Shown one piece after another: positions 11,816 to 24,765 of a stretch of DNA of 64,000 nt. Within the stretch, counting starts at the first letter, position 1, and every line of letters starts with the position of its first letter. Origin of the DNA: Cacajao melanocephalus (Eukaryota > Chordata > Mammalia > Primates > Pitheciidae); NCBI GenBank assembly GCA_963573385.1, contig CAUYLG010022154.1, forward strand, positions 48,958 to 112,957. The letters run 5' to 3'. Below the pieces are notes generated by a model. That model was not told the DNA's origin. It did no database searches and saw nothing but the letters and a program-made list of their open reading frames with translations. A program made the position numbers and the translations under genes.

Positions 11816-13084
11816 ACTTTATCAGAAAATAACCAAGAGGCATTTAATTAGTTGCATGCAGTTAAATATATGTGAGGGAGAGGGCCATCAGGAGATTATT
11901 TAGAAATAAAAACAAAATAGAATGCATAAAAACAAAGATAAAAGCAAGAACAGTTGAACAGAGTCTGAGAACAATTAATCGTGGTTTACAAGCTTTAGGA
12001 AAACTAATTAGCTGGAATATAGCAAAGAGGTCAGCCGGGACAACCTATCCTTGAGAAGACTGAGAGGAGTACCAAAGAAACCCATTTTCATTGTGGATTG
12101 CAGAAAATTTTGAGCATTTCACTGAGGAATGTATGTGGCAGGGTATCTCTGTCTCCTTCATCTATACTTCTGCTTTTATTGGGGTGGTCTCCACCACCTC
12201 CCTCATCAGAACCTCTCCCTAGGGTGCATGGCTTCTTATCTCCCAAAAGACTGGTTTCTACTGTTAAAGGAGATCATGCATGTGGAGTCCTTAGCAGGTG
12301 TGACAGTCACATGGCCATCCTAAAATAAATGTAGAGCTATCATAAGCCTTACAATCACGAGGTATCTTGTTTTCATATATTTATCGTTACCAACAGGAAG
12401 TGGTGGGTTTTGCTTTCCTGGCTTTTGCTGGTGTTCATATTCCTTCTTTAACCAGCTCTGGTAACTCCCTTATGTAACAACACAATCATGAGTATTCATA
12501 CAATTCCCTGCTTCAGATTGATCGGCTCCATCTATGAGAATTGTCTTGGCCATAGTGAATGGATTACAGTTACAATAGAAGTATGTACCAGGTGGTCCTC
12601 CTTTGGACACTTGCATACTCCCAAGGAATGGTGGCCGGACTCTATTAGGCTCTAAACTCTCATGTGCCTGAGTGACAGCTCCCTCTATAAACACAAGCAT
12701 CTTGGGGTTGGAGATGGGGGAATCTTTTCTGATGCATCTTTCGTTCCCATGTAATGCCTACCCCAGGATTCTGTTCACAGAAGTATTCTTGGAATATGTG
12801 AGTAAGAGATTGAAAACTCCATTGTACTACCCTGTTGCTACATAAAACTGGCTGTCAATGCCGACAGCTCCCTGAGGTGTTTTTCTTCTCCTTGGGACAT
12901 CACACCGATTTAGCTTTGGCTACTGTTCTTTCCGCATACCCTGTCATGTGTGTGCAACAACCCACGGTATCTCTTCCTTGCTTTCAACTTGCTAGAGACC
13001 AGTCTTTCTCATGACACTCCACAGCCCGACTCAGCTTCCCTCCCTGTTGCTATCCCTGGTCTCCCAGCTGCCTCTCTCTTCCAA
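11816..13084. other. No recognised feature
   Basis: No repeat or exon-like frame with splice sites was recognised on either strand. The chance ORFs of 60-76 codons lack homology that I know. Confidence 0.5.
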
Positions 13085-13310
13085 GTTATATGAAAACAGT
13101 GACCATTTACTGAATACCTCCTACCTGGCAGATGCCGTAGTGAAAACCCTTTCTGGATCCTCATAACAGCCCCCAAGGTAGGTCTACCAGCATCTATTTT
13201 ACAGATGAGAAAATTGAGGCACAGAGAAGGGACTTTGGAAGCCTAAGAGAAACAGCTGAAATGCAGATCAGCTGTGACTGACACCAAAGCCCAGCAGTTC
13301 TACCATTACA
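13085..13310 (-). mobile_element. MIR SINE relic, near full length
   Basis: tttactgaatacctcctacc, ttttacagatgagaaaattg and aggcacagagaagg in order. Confidence 0.8.
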
Positions 13311-13769
13311 GTACAATATATCTTTACATAGAAACACCGATTACATTTTTCAGATATTCTAACAAAATTGCACATACAGATTTGAAGACTAATTGCACAT
13401 ATAGATTTGAACACCCTGAGCTGTTTTCTCAGATGTCTTAACAGCTCTTCCTCCTCTAACCGTGTATATATTTCCAGTTTCTGCAGCAGATATTCAAGCC
13501 TACCACATGCAAGGGAGATTGCTGGGCACTGCTTTGGAGCAAAGTGTAATATGAGACAAATCATCTACTCCACGAGTTTACAAAAGAACAGAGAAATGAG
13601 GGGGAAGAAAGAAAGAAAAGAAAATTATATTAAAAGAGTTGACTCTTAGAAAATGTTAGAGAGACAAAGACTTGTGGAGGTACAAAGGAATTTGTCGGGT
13701 ACAGGGTTAAAAAAAAAGGATGTTTATTTAGCTGACCTGTAAGTTTAATACTGTATTAAGTGCATTCAT

Positions 13770-13995
13770 AGCAACAGTGGTCATTTTTAACCATCTATTA
13801 TGTACTATGTGCTTTTTATACATTGTTCATCCCTTCCCAAGAAGTGAACAAAATAGGAATTCTGATCTCTATTTTACCAAGGAAGACACTGAAACAAAGA
13901 GAGGTGAAAAAATCTCCTAATGTTACACAGCCATTAAACAGCAGAAGCAAAATAAGAACCCAGGCCTATCTCGCCTGCTTTTCTGACATTCCTCA
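13770..13995 (-). mobile_element. MIR SINE relic, near full length
   Basis: ctattatgtactatgtgctt, tctattttaccaaggaag, atgttacacagccattaaac and agaacccaggcctatctc. Confidence 0.8.
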
Positions 13996-14589
13996 CATAG
14001 GCCTCTTGGCCTTCCAGTGGGATCCACCATATTATCCCCATTTACAGGTAAAAGAGGAAGTGGCAGAATCTCAGCATTGGAAAGGACCTGAGACCTAGAA
14101 AGCTTGTTTGGGGGAAACAAGGAAGGCTGTGTGCAGATGTGCTGGACCCGGGAGGACTAACAGGATTTATTACACAGACACTGTAAAAGCATTCTTGAGA
14201 GAAAGGTCTTCATGAGCGGAGGCGGAAGGGTGGCAGACACAGGACGAAAAGCAGAAGCCCCTGCCCAGTATGGCAGCACTCTTAAGCTGCTGGAAGCTGA
14301 CATGCCTGGAATCGTAAGTCAGGCCTAGCTGCAATGCTTTCCTTTGGTAGAGACTCTTTGCTTTGAATCAGGGTGTTGACGCTGTGGAGTCAATTCTGCA
14401 GGAAGTGAACCCTGAGGAGAGGCACTGAGACTTTTTTCAGGAAATCCTAGAAAAGCCAGTTCACCTGCTCCAACCACTAGGCACACTTGCTCCCACACAT
14501 TGACTCTGTGCCGAGTCTTGAAGTATTTTGCACGTTATCTCTCCCAAACCCAGAGAAATAAAGTCCATGGTGCCTTTGGGAGACAAAAT

Positions 14590-14945
14590 AGCACTTGTTC
14601 CCCACTATCTCATCTGAACAACGCTTTGCTGACTAATTGAATTACTCTGGCCCACAAACTGATAGACAGCTGCTAAAAATGGTTATTGCATTATTAATTC
14701 GCTCCAGCAATTTCACATTAAACCTATACTGTTAATAATTTTTCCTCTTCTATTTCTTCCCTCTTAATTAGACTATTTAAAACTTTGAAGGAATAGTCTT
14801 CCCATGCTACATGGAGGCATCGGGCAAATTACATTTTTGATTGAATACTTCTCTGATAGGCCAGCAAATGAGACTGTTGAGTTGTTAATTATTGTCAGAG
14901 TTCCACACGACGCCTGCTAATGAGGCAGTCAATCTGGGCTGTCAG
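14590..14945. other. Candidate conserved non-coding element
   Basis: AT-rich, repeat-free block with several TAATTA/TTAATTA-type homeodomain core words (attgcattattaattcgctc, ccctcttaattagactattt, gttgttaattattgtcag). No exon-like frame. Regulatory function is inference only. Confidence 0.35.
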
Positions 14946-15356
14946 TCCCCTGATATTAATGGAAGCTGATGGGATGTACTGGGAAGGAAGCTTGCTGGAG
15001 GTCCAGGGTGTCCAGTTCCCTGGCTGTAAATGCAAAGCCAGTGACTTCCCATTGCTGAAGGTAATGGGAAACTGTGATGACTGGGGAAGGAGATGGGCAG
15101 TGGAACAGAGGTGAGGACAGCACCAGGTGGGCACCATTGAGATGGTCCACTTGATTGTTGTTCAGTAAATACTGCTGGTATTTTTTATCGCTGCTGGTAA
15201 GGCTGTGTGTCTTTAGTTTCTTGGAAGCTGATGGATATAAGGAGGTGCCTATTAAGCTGTCAGAAGAAGGCATACTTCTTAAGACTCCTGACCTGGATTC
15301 TGAATGACACAGCCCCAGGCTCCAGCAGATGTTTTAGAATTTTGTCCTGACTTAAC

Positions 15357-15632
15357 CAGGGTTATGCTGGTGTGGATGATTGAGAGAGGTGTCAGGTCTC
15401 ATTCAGCAAGACTGGGAGTGACAAAGGGGATGGCCTCCAAGACTGGGTCCCCGAGAACTCTATATACTTTTTAAGCAGGGTTATGCTGTAACTCTATATA
15501 CTTCTCAGCAGGGTTATGCTGGTGTGCATTGAGAGCGGTGTCAGGTTTCATTCAGTAAGACTCGGGGTGACAAAGAGGGGATGGCATCAAAGACTGGGCA
15601 CTTGATAACTCTATATTTAGTCTGGGACAAAG
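15357..15632 (+). repeat. Diverged tandem duplication, ~152-bp period
   Basis: gggttatgctggtgtg occurs at 15359 and 15511. It is followed in both copies by gtgtcaggt(c/t)tcattcag and actctatat. A partial third gcagggttatgctg lies at about 15475, giving a local ~34-bp repeat around aactctatatact. Confidence 0.8.
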
Positions 15633-15759
15633 CAAAAGCTCCGTAGAAGGGCAAGGAAGGGAGAAAAATGGGATTTGACTCAATAAATATTTACTGAGTA
15701 CTTTGTATGCATGATAAAGACGTAAGTTCTCTGTGCAAACTCCGAAGGCAGACGTTTTT

Positions 15760-16230
15760 TGGGAATCATCCTTGACCTTTACGGCTTCTACTTCACAGCT
15801 ACCCACTTCCCCCACCCCTCCATTAGACCGCTTCCTGAGGCTCGCGGATTCTCCTTCACCAACCCTTTGGAAACTCATTATTTTCTCCATCTCAATTTTT
15901 CCTCCTCCAGTCCCAGTCCTTCCCATCAACCTCCAGGTTACTGGCCCCAATCTAATTATTACTGAATGTACATCCTCCCACCCTCTGTCAAAGTGACCTC
16001 TTCGACCTCACCTCCTGCTACTCGCCCCAGCTCACTCAGTTCTTCAACACGCTAGGTAAACTCCCCTGCTCTCCTCTGAGCTTTTGTTTCACCATCTCTA
16101 GAACAGGGCATCAACCTGCTGTGACGTACCTGACAGGTTCTGATCAACACACACTGGCTTCCTTCTCCTTGAGCCTTTATCGCTAAGCCTCATCATTCCA
16201 AATCACCTTTATGTTTTCCTGCCATTAAGC
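15760..16230 (+). mobile_element. L2 LINE fragment
   Basis: atcatccttgacctttacgg and the following pyrimidine-rich coding relic resemble the L2 ORF2 3' region. Strongly decayed. Confidence 0.45.
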
Positions 16231-16569
16231 CTATTTATTTTATTATGGTGGAGACATGGGTTGTGGGTGGGGACAGGGAGGTTGGTAAGGCAAGGCTAGA
16301 ACATCCCTGTCACAGGTGAGAGTCACTGCCCTAGAGGGAGATGTCCCTCCCATGGCATGGGAGAAGACACAAAGGCAGACTCCTAACCAGGGAGGGGCAG
16401 CAGACAACAAATTATTGAATTCATATGAGTTTTAAGGCATATTCTTAGGTTTTACTTTGCAACGTTGTGGGGGAATATAGTTAACTACATCGAACAAAAG
16501 ATTTCAACTTCTGAAGATATAATCTTACCACTTTGCTAATAACTGCACATCGATGCCACAAGTGATTGT

Positions 16570-17115
16570 TGACAGATTGCAAGGTGCTGTACACTGTCAT
16601 AGGTGCTGAGATACCCTAAGTGTCAAGGCAGGCAAAATCTCTGCCCACCAAGAGCATATATTCTAATTTGGAAAGCAAAAGGCCAACAAGCAAGTAAATA
16701 AGTAAATGTCGGATAATAATAAGGGATACAAATTTCACCTATCTGTGGGATTAGGAGGCATGGGAGTGATGGTAGTGTGGGGTTGAGCAATTTCAGGAAA
16801 ATATTAAGAGGTAGATTTGAGCTGAGATCTTAATGAAGAGAAATCCAGGAAAATGAGGGTAGGGGGAGAGAGAGTGAGCATCCAGGCAGTGGCAACAGCA
16901 ATCACGAAGGGCTGGAGAAGAATATGAGCTTGGAAGGTTGCAGAAACAATGCTGGTTTGGCTGAACTGTGAGGATGAGGGGTGGTAGAAAAAAGAGGTAG
17001 CAGAGTGTGAGTTTAAAGAGACAGGGCCTTAGAGACCATGGTAACACACTTGAATGTGATACTAAGGCCAATGAGAAGCTGCTGTGAGTTTAAAGCAGGG
17101 GAATGACATGATTGG
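16570..17115 (-). mobile_element. L2 LINE 3' portion, antisense
   Basis: caccaagagcatatattcta and then gcaggggaatgacatgattg in antisense L2 order, ending in ORF2-derived sequence. Confidence 0.75.
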
Positions 17116-17124
17116 ATTCAGATA

Positions 17125-17282
17125 CTTTCTGAAGATTACCACTGAGCACCTCTTTCTTATAGGTAAAGCCCAGTGCCAGGTGGTGGATGTACAATGATGA
17201 GGTAGATACAGTCACCACCTTCTTAGAGTTCCATCTAACACCGGAGACAGACACACAGCCAGGTATCTGATGTAACACAAGG
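17125..17282 (-). mobile_element. Second L2 3' end, antisense
   Basis: gtgccaggtggtggatgtac and cttcttagagttccatctaa. Confidence 0.6.
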
Positions 17283-17678
17283 ACAAACAGCCTGGTAGTT
17301 TGTTCCTAATGGCTGCTCTTTCCTCCAATAGTAATAGATATTTTCATTGGGTTTTTGGCTTCCCAGGCTACATTTCACATTTCCCAAACTTTCCTGAAGC
17401 TGGGTTTGGCTGTGAGATTACACTGTGGCTAACAGGATAATATGTGGAAGTAAGTGATAGCAGCTCCAGGTTTTCTCCTTCAGAGGCAGCTGGTTCCTCA
17501 TTCTGCTGCTCTTCCTCCTGCCTCCATCCTACTGCTCCAAATGTGGATGTGAGAGTCACTGCACATGCATGTGCCTTGGAGCACGCCATGAGAGCTAGAC
17601 TTCAGGGATGCAGGAACAGAAAGCTGCAGGGGCTGGACCTTCAGTTCTGCATGGACACAGTAAAGAGCTGCAATTCCA

Positions 17679-17974
17679 GGTTGGGCATGATGGCTCACAC
17701 CTGTAATCCCAGCACTTTGAGAGGCCATGGCCGGTGGATCACTTGAGGTAAGGAATTCAAGACCAGCCTGGCCAACATGGCAAAACTTTGTCTCTACTAA
17801 AAGTCCAAAAATTAGCCAGGCATGGTGGCGCATGCCTGTAATCCCAGCTACTCTGGAGGCTGAGGCAGGAGAATCATTTGAAACTGGGAGGTGGTGTTTG
17901 CAGTGAGCCAAGATTGAGCCACTGCACTCCAGCCTGGGTGACAGAGCGAGACTCTGTCTCAAAAAAAAAAAAAA
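17679..17974 (+). mobile_element. Alu SINE
   Basis: Full two-arm Alu. Target duplication aaagagctgcaattcca before and aaagagctataattcca after the A-tail. Confidence 0.97.
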
Positions 17975-19403
17975 AAGAGCTATAATTCCAGTCCTAGATT
18001 GTTACTTCTGTACTTTTACCCAAAAGACAAATCTCTATCTCATATAGAAGCAGGCTCTATTTTGGGTCTATGTTATTGCAGACTAATTTAATCTTAAGAG
18101 TTAACTGTGCTAATAAAGTGTTAGAGGAGGGATTTTTCTATGGACATTCAAAAAGAAAAGAACTCACTCTAGCTTCCTTAAAACAAATCAAGCGCCCCTC
18201 CTGGATTCTTCTCATTATCTGGTCTCTGTACCTCCCAGCTCAGTGCTGAAAAATTGATTGACACTGGCTTTCTCTGAGAACTCTGGATGGCGATGCTTTT
18301 GTTTTCTTGTCTTCCCTCTTGTCTACTTCACACAGACAGAAGGGGAGCCGGAGCGAAGGTGAGTATGAGGCAGTCCCTTCCCACAGAGAAGTCTGGAGAT
18401 TCTGCCTCATATTTATGAGAAAGGCAAGCCAAGACAAGTTTGGATTGGAAACAAGAGCACTTAAGCAATTAAACCACAGCATTCATTTCACAAAAGGGGG
18501 AAAAGATGGAGAGGAAAACAGAATCTAACAAAATGGAGATGGCAACCTCTTTGAAGCTATTACTTATTGGCAAGGATTGTTCCCGAATTTTATTAAGAAA
18601 AAAAAAGGCAATGAAAATTCAGCATTTACTAAAATGCTACCATTTAAATGGAATAGGAAGAACATACCAATTATGCTGGAACACACATGAATCTGTACAG
18701 GATGCTACACAAAGCAAAAACAAAAAACAAAAACAATACTGAGAGGACGATGTGGATGGTCTAACTGTTCTGGACTGCTCTGTCTTCTGGCTAATGTCTT
18801 CAGGCAGAGATAACAATAAAGAAATGTAATAGTGGATACATGGAGGGCACCACCAATCAGCCAATTGGAATATGGTGGGGCCCTGGAGACCTCATTTGTG
18901 CAAATGTTAGTCCTTTTTTTTTTTTTTTCCTGGATCAAGGGGAGGTCTGGGGAGTAACAAGCAGAGGGATTGGGGTGATCAGGGCACTTGGGGGCTATTT
19001 AAAAATCAATCCATATGCAATTTAGTATTTTAACAACCACACAGTGTGCTGTCGTGTATTTGCAGAATACCATCAGCTTCATTTCCACAAATGAGAAGCT
19101 ATTGCTCTGAAGAGGTGCCTCAATGACTTGGATCAAAGAAGTCCCATTTGTTTTCTCAACAGCTGCAGAGGTGCCAATGTTCTGCAAATTTTCTTCCAAG
19201 CCCCTAAAGAGCCCACGAGTCCCCATCAGGAGCAATGCCAGCTGCAGCTAATGCACACAAAACACTTTGCAATTAACAGAGTCGAGTGTGTCATTAAGAC
19301 AACTTTATGAGGGAGACAATACTCCCAAGTAAGCCTCAAAGTGCAATGAAACTAGGCAAGCTAGTATACATCTAAGTGATGGCCCTATAGCAAAATGGCT
19401 TTT

Positions 19404-19689
19404 TTGCTTAGCAAACTAACACGAGAACACAAAACCAAATATAGCATGTTCTCACTTATAAGTAGGAGCTAAATGATGAGAACACATGGACATATAGAGG
19501 GGAAAAACACACACTAAGGCCTTTCAGAGGGTGGAAGGTGGGAGGAGGGAGAGGATCTGGAAAAAATAACTAATAGGTACTAGGTTTAATACCTGGGTGA
19601 TAAAAGCTGTACAACAACCTTCCATGACACAAGTTTACCTATGTAACAAACCTGTACTTGTATCCCTCAACTCAATATAAAAGTTAAAA
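19404..19689 (+). mobile_element. Primate L1 3' end, 5'-truncated
   Basis: tagcatgttctcacttataa, gaacacatggacatatagag and gtaacaaacctgtacttgta are the L1P 3' landmarks. Target duplication aaaatggctttt at 19392-19403 and 19690-19701. Confidence 0.93.
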
Positions 19690-19869
19690 AAAATGGCTTT
19701 TGAATTCATTTAGCTCCACAAGTTGAGGCATGGCACAGACAAATGATGGTTGTTCCATGATGTTCTGTTGATATTTATATACATCCCTGTCCATATATGG
19801 TGACTGTGGGAGAAGCAGGTTTAGTTGTCTAGAGTCTTGTTGTTGCGTGTGTACACCCCAGCTCTTTTC

Positions 19870-20060
19870 CCGTTCTCAATGTGCAAGCTCAGGGAATGTT
19901 CTTAAACTCTCTGAGCCTTTATTTTTCTTACCTGTAAAGAGGTTAGGGAAGCAATATTTGCCCTGCTAGGATGTTGCTTGGAGGTATGATTTATGAGTTA
20001 TGCATAATTACAAAGGGTGCCGATTAATGATAATTCTCTTAGCAAATTTTCATGTCTGTG
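19870..20060 (+). mobile_element. MIR SINE relic
   Basis: ctctctgagcctttattttt and cttacctgtaaagaggttag. Confidence 0.6.
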
Positions 20061-20164
20061 CTGGTTGAACATACACTTCTAGGTCTCACATTTTATGTGA
20101 AATAGATACCGAACTGAATTCCAACAAGTCCATCCCATGGTTCAATACATGGGGAATTCAAGGC

Positions 20165-20410
20165 TTAGAGAGAACAGTGACCAAGAATATGGGTTTTAGA
20201 GTTCTATATACCAGAATTTGAGTCCTATCCTTTCTGTTTAAAATAGCTGCGTGACCTTGGGCAAGTAACTTAACCTCTCTGAACCTTATTGTCTTTATCT
20301 TTAACATAAAAACAATACTGCCCACATTATAGGAAGGTTGTGAGAATTAAGTAAGGTAGGCTATGAACCTAGTATATAGAAGACGTTCAGTAAATGTGAG
20401 TTTTTAAAGA
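20165..20410 (+). mobile_element. MIR SINE, near full length
   Basis: gcgtgaccttgggcaagtaa, cttaacctctctgaacctta and a cattataggaaggttgtgag body. Confidence 0.85.
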
Positions 20411-20509
20411 GATTTCTGTTATTCCAGTAGCATGTAGGTAACAACTGGACTTTGGCATGAGCAAGAAAAATAAAAAAAAAAAAAAAAAGACTTCCAGCCA
20501 CATAGTCTA

Positions 20510-20715
20510 AAGCACTGGTCTTGCCATCTGGCAGAACAGGATTCATATTCCACTTCCATCCTTTTCTTGCTGTGTGACACAGGCAATTTATGTCACCTCT
20601 CTGTGTCAGTTTCCTCAACTGCAAGATAAGGAAGTGATACTGCCTGGACTTGGGGGTATGTTTATATGTTCCCTCTTGTTGTTTTGAGCATTAACTAGCT
20701 CATGTATTTGTTCAA
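20510..20715 (+). mobile_element. MIR SINE relic
   Basis: tgctgtgtgacacaggcaat, tgtcagtttcctcaactgca. Confidence 0.8.
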
Positions 20716-20719
20716 TATG

Positions 20720-20935
20720 ATTTATGCTTACCATGTTACAGGCACCATTATCACAGTTTACCATCTCAGCCCACTAAATTTAATCTTTATATGAACCTTT
20801 GAAGTAAGTACTATTACTATTCCCATTTAACAGGTGAGAAATTGAGAAAGAGATGTTGAGTAACTTGCCCAGGTCACATGGTTAGTGAATGGCAAACCTG
20901 GAATTTGATTGCAATATATTCTGAATTTGGTTGTC
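20720..20935 (-). mobile_element. MIR SINE relic, opposite orientation
   Basis: cccatttaacaggtgagaaa and gtaacttgcccaggtcacat. Confidence 0.8.
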
Positions 20936-20959
20936 AGTGCTTTTATATACAGAGCTGTG

Positions 20960-21447
20960 GGGCTACTAACACTACCACCAATACCACCACCACCACCACA
21001 ACCAACACTATCACCATCACCACCACCACTACCCACTGAAACCACTGCTACCACTATCATCACCACCACCATCACCATCACCACAACCATCACCACCACC
21101 ACCATCACCACCACCACTACCACCATCACCACCACTGCCACCACCACTATCACTAAAACCATGATACCTACCACCATTACCATCACCACTATCACTAAAA
21201 CCACGATACCTACCACCACCACTACCACCATCACCACCACAACCATCACCACCACCACCACCACCACCACCACCACATCGCCATCACTACCACTACAACC
21301 ATTACCAACATCACCATCACCACCATCACCACTACCACCACTGCCACCACTACAACCATCATTACCATCACCAACAACATTCCAACCATCACCATAATCA
21401 GAATTATAACTACTCCGACCACCACAATCACAACCACCACTACAACC
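20960..21447 (+). repeat. ACC/ATC triplet-repeat array (~490 bp)
   Basis: Nearly pure runs of acc, atc and act triplets with higher-order blocks. For example cactaaaaccatgatacc and cactaaaaccacgatacc recur about 51 bp apart (near 21152 and 21203). Long ORFs cross it on both strands (Thr-rich on plus, Val/Gly-rich on minus) only because the triplets lack stops. The minus strand is a (GGT)n-type G-rich strand. This may well be length-polymorphic. Confidence 0.95.
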
Positions 21448-21660
21448 CCAGGTACTGCCCAAACTGCATTTATTGTGTGCTGATGAGGTGCCAAGCATTT
21501 TATATGCATGGTCTCACTGTATTCCCACAGCAATCCTGTGGGTTAGGTTAAGCAATTTCCCCAAAGTTACTTGATTAGCAAGTGCTAGTACTTGCACTCG
21601 ATTTAGGTCCTCTGGTCCCCAAACCCATGCTCTTGGGCACTTTATTAGATTGCTAAAAAC
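21448..21660 (-). mobile_element. MIR SINE relic
   Basis: tattgtgtgctgatgaggtg, aatcctgtgggttaggtta and ttgcactcgatttaggtcct. Confidence 0.75.
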
Positions 21661-22219
21661 TACAAAAAGCACCCAACATGTCACCAGGCACATAACTGAC
21701 ATTTTCCAGAAGACATTTCTCTCTTCCAGGAATTTTCAAGCTGTAAAGTTTGGGTTTTCTGACAGCCCTTGAGCACTTCAGTATCAATCTTTTCCCCTTG
21801 TCTAATTGGAAGGGTGAATCTGGTGGCTTCCAATAACAAATGAACCCACACACATCTTCACCTGTTCTCATTTAGAAAAACTCTGCCCAAGGCTTGGTAC
21901 CTTGTTTATAACTTTGGAAAATAAAAAATGATGAGCAAAGGTAGGTGGCAGAACCCTGTCTAGCTCCTTAGGGGCTGGACAAATTATTAGATGTGAGAGC
22001 ACATTGATGGAAAACATAAGACTCTAGGGCCTTGAATATAAGAGGTGTGAAAGACCCATCACTGTTTGAATTGTATGTGTTTGATTTCTAATTTGGTTTA
22101 ACTTTATAAATATAGGGCTGGTAACTCATGGGAGAATCCTGGGTTCAGCCAATGCTAGGACTGCAACCTTGATTTCCCCTTTTATCCATCTTTCATACTG
22201 AGCTAGAATAATGGTTCTA

Positions 22220-22685
22220 GAATGGAGGTCTGGTAATACTTTTTCCTCCTTAAAATGCTTTCATGGTTTCAGAGTGCCTTCAGGACAAAGACAGGACCCC
22301 TGAACATAATCTAAGGGGCTCTTCATGGTTGACTCCTGAGCAACCACTCACCCCTTACCTTCTTTCTCCCACCTCCTTCCTTACTCCCTGCCACCACCCA
22401 TCACTCTAGTCATCTAGGGCAACTTGTGTGTCCCTGAACATATTAGATAGTGCACCCCCTTGGTCTTCCTCTGATTCCCACACTTCCCTCAGATCTCATT
22501 TGGGACTTCACTTTCCTCTGGGACAGTTCATATTTGCCTATTCTCTAAACCTTTACTTACTGGCACTATCTAATATTTCTCTACCAAGGCCAGGGACTTG
22601 TGTTCTCTACTGCCTAGCCCAGAGTCTGACACATAATGAGTGGACCCTCCATAAATATCTATTGGTTGAATGAATAAATAAATGA
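22220..22685 (+). mobile_element. L2 LINE 3' portion
   Basis: ccttaaaatgctttcatggt to the 3' end cataaatatctattggttga atgaataaat. Confidence 0.8.
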
Positions 22686-22849
22686 GCATGTCCAAGGATC
22701 AAGTTCAAAAACTACATTACGTTTGGGGGAGTGGGTAGAAAGAAATGCATTTGAGGTTTAGGACAAGAAAAAAGTGCAAATGGAATTGAAATTTAAAAAA
22801 ATAACAATAATTGTTCTGTGATTCCTATTTGATCTTGGTACTATACATA

Positions 22850-22990
22850 ATTAATTTCATAAATATGTGTTAGCTTTTACTGAATTGCCAAGCAACATGG
22901 TGGACTGAGCTGCAAAGATAAATGTGACATCTTTTCTGCCTTCATAAAGCTCACTGTCTAACACGGGAGGCAGATATACTGAAACCAAGC
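22850..22990 (-). mobile_element. L2 3' end, antisense
   Basis: gccttcataaagctcactgt, ctaacacgggaggcagatat. Confidence 0.6.
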
Positions 22991-23014
22991 TCACAAAATA
23001 TCTGTTAGCTGTCT

Positions 23015-23210
23015 GAAGACATACTGTGTACCAGGCCTTTTTCATACATAATTTCTAATTTTTTCAGCAACCTGTGAGATGGGCATTGATTCCATTTTTA
23101 CAGATGAGGAAACAAGCACATGGGGGTTTAAGTTGGTAACTTTCCTTTGTTCAATCATGCAGTGGAGTGAGAGAAATATGAAATGGCAATTTCTTAACAC
23201 CCATAGTCTT
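23015..23210 (-). mobile_element. MIR SINE relic
   Basis: tactgtgtaccaggcctttt and tttttacagatgaggaaaca. Confidence 0.75.
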
Positions 23211-23239
23211 TCTACTATACTACCTTAATTCACACCCTA

Positions 23240-23405
23240 CTGTACTATAATATACTTGAATACTACTTTGCACATTCACAGTCATTTTTATGGATCCTAC
23301 TTCATGACAGTGCCATGAAACACTGTTTGCAATGTAGAGAAGGATGCTATTACAATCCTTGATTGACAGATGGGAAAACTAAGACCCTGAAAGTCTGGAT
23401 CCTGT
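23240..23405 (-). mobile_element. MIR SINE relic
   Basis: gattgacagatgggaaaact and aagaccctgaaag. Confidence 0.55.
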
Positions 23406-23949
23406 ATTAAGGCAAATCAGAAGAGAATCCTGGTTTCCTGGTGGTGGAGACTTTTCCTTGTTACTCTAAAAATACATCCTCCAAAATCACGTACCTCCAA
23501 TGCCAAATACGCAACACCTTTGGTCCACAAGAAGCTCTGACATTTCCTCCCAGGGAGGATCAATGGCATTTCCCTTGAGCTGGCTGCTGGCAGTTCCACA
23601 GGCCCTCTGAGTCCTCAATAATACTCCCAATCCCCAAGCAGTACTTATATTGATTTCAGGCCTTTATCCAATTGCTCCCCTCTCAGCTAGCTGAAAAGAC
23701 CCTGGAGATCATGGTCAGCTCTTTGCTCCATTTGAGGACAATGCATTGGCTCAAACCACAGCACATTATCTGGGTTTCAATATATTATCACAATATTATT
23801 TTCTTCAGACTGATAACAATTCATTGCTTTAAGTACACAGGGGCATAATTCCAAAGGAGAATTGATCATCTTTCTGAAATATCTCTTGCTATTAAAAAAA
23901 ACAGAATATTCCCAGGAAGGGATTTCTTTTGCCCTCCTTGTTTCTTTGG

Positions 23950-24060
23950 GACCTATTTCTGTAATTTAATTCAACAAACATTTACTTTCTTTACTATGTG
24001 CCAAACACTGTGTTAAGATTTGAAAGGACAAAAATAAACATGAATAGGACACTTCCTATT
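23950..24060 (-). mobile_element. L2 3' end, antisense
   Basis: attcaacaaacatttacttt and ctatgtgccaaacactgtgt. Confidence 0.6.
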
Positions 24061-24109
24061 AGGGTACCCACTCTGTTATAAGAATACAGATGTGTGAAAC
24101 AGCAGTACT

Positions 24110-24260
24110 AATTCAGAAATGCCATAGAACGTAGTAGTAATCAGCTCAGGGTTTGCTGGTGGAGCAGTCATGGGTTCAAATCCCGGTTCTGCCTCAAGTT
24201 TCTTATCTGGCATAATAAAGACAGTCCTAGTGCCAACTCTGTGGCCTTATTTAAGAATAA
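24110..24260 (+). mobile_element. MIR SINE relic with tRNA-like B-box
   Basis: gtcatgggttcaaatcccgg keeps the tRNA-derived head of MIR, followed by a short core. Confidence 0.6.
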
Positions 24261-24265
24261 AATAG

Positions 24266-24293
24266 TAGCTAGCTAGTAGTAGTAGTAGTAGCA
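24266..24293 (+). repeat. (TAG)n microsatellite
   Basis: agctagtagtagtagtagta run, short. Confidence 0.8.
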
Positions 24294-24333
24294 ATATTAA
24301 GATACATGGTAGCTAGCACACAGAAAATAATAA

Positions 24334-24765
<432 letters not shown>

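Noticed and set aside
17498..17962. 154-codon minus ORF
   Set aside because: Alu-derived reading frame.
20909..21498. Long ORFs (162 and 223 codons) across the triplet array
   Set aside because: ACC/ATC/ACT repeats lack stops in most frames; poly-Thr and poly-Val products are simple-repeat artefacts.
24145..24190. tRNA-like B-box (gggttcaaatcccgg)
   Set aside because: It is the tRNA-derived head of a MIR; no cloverleaf can be drawn.
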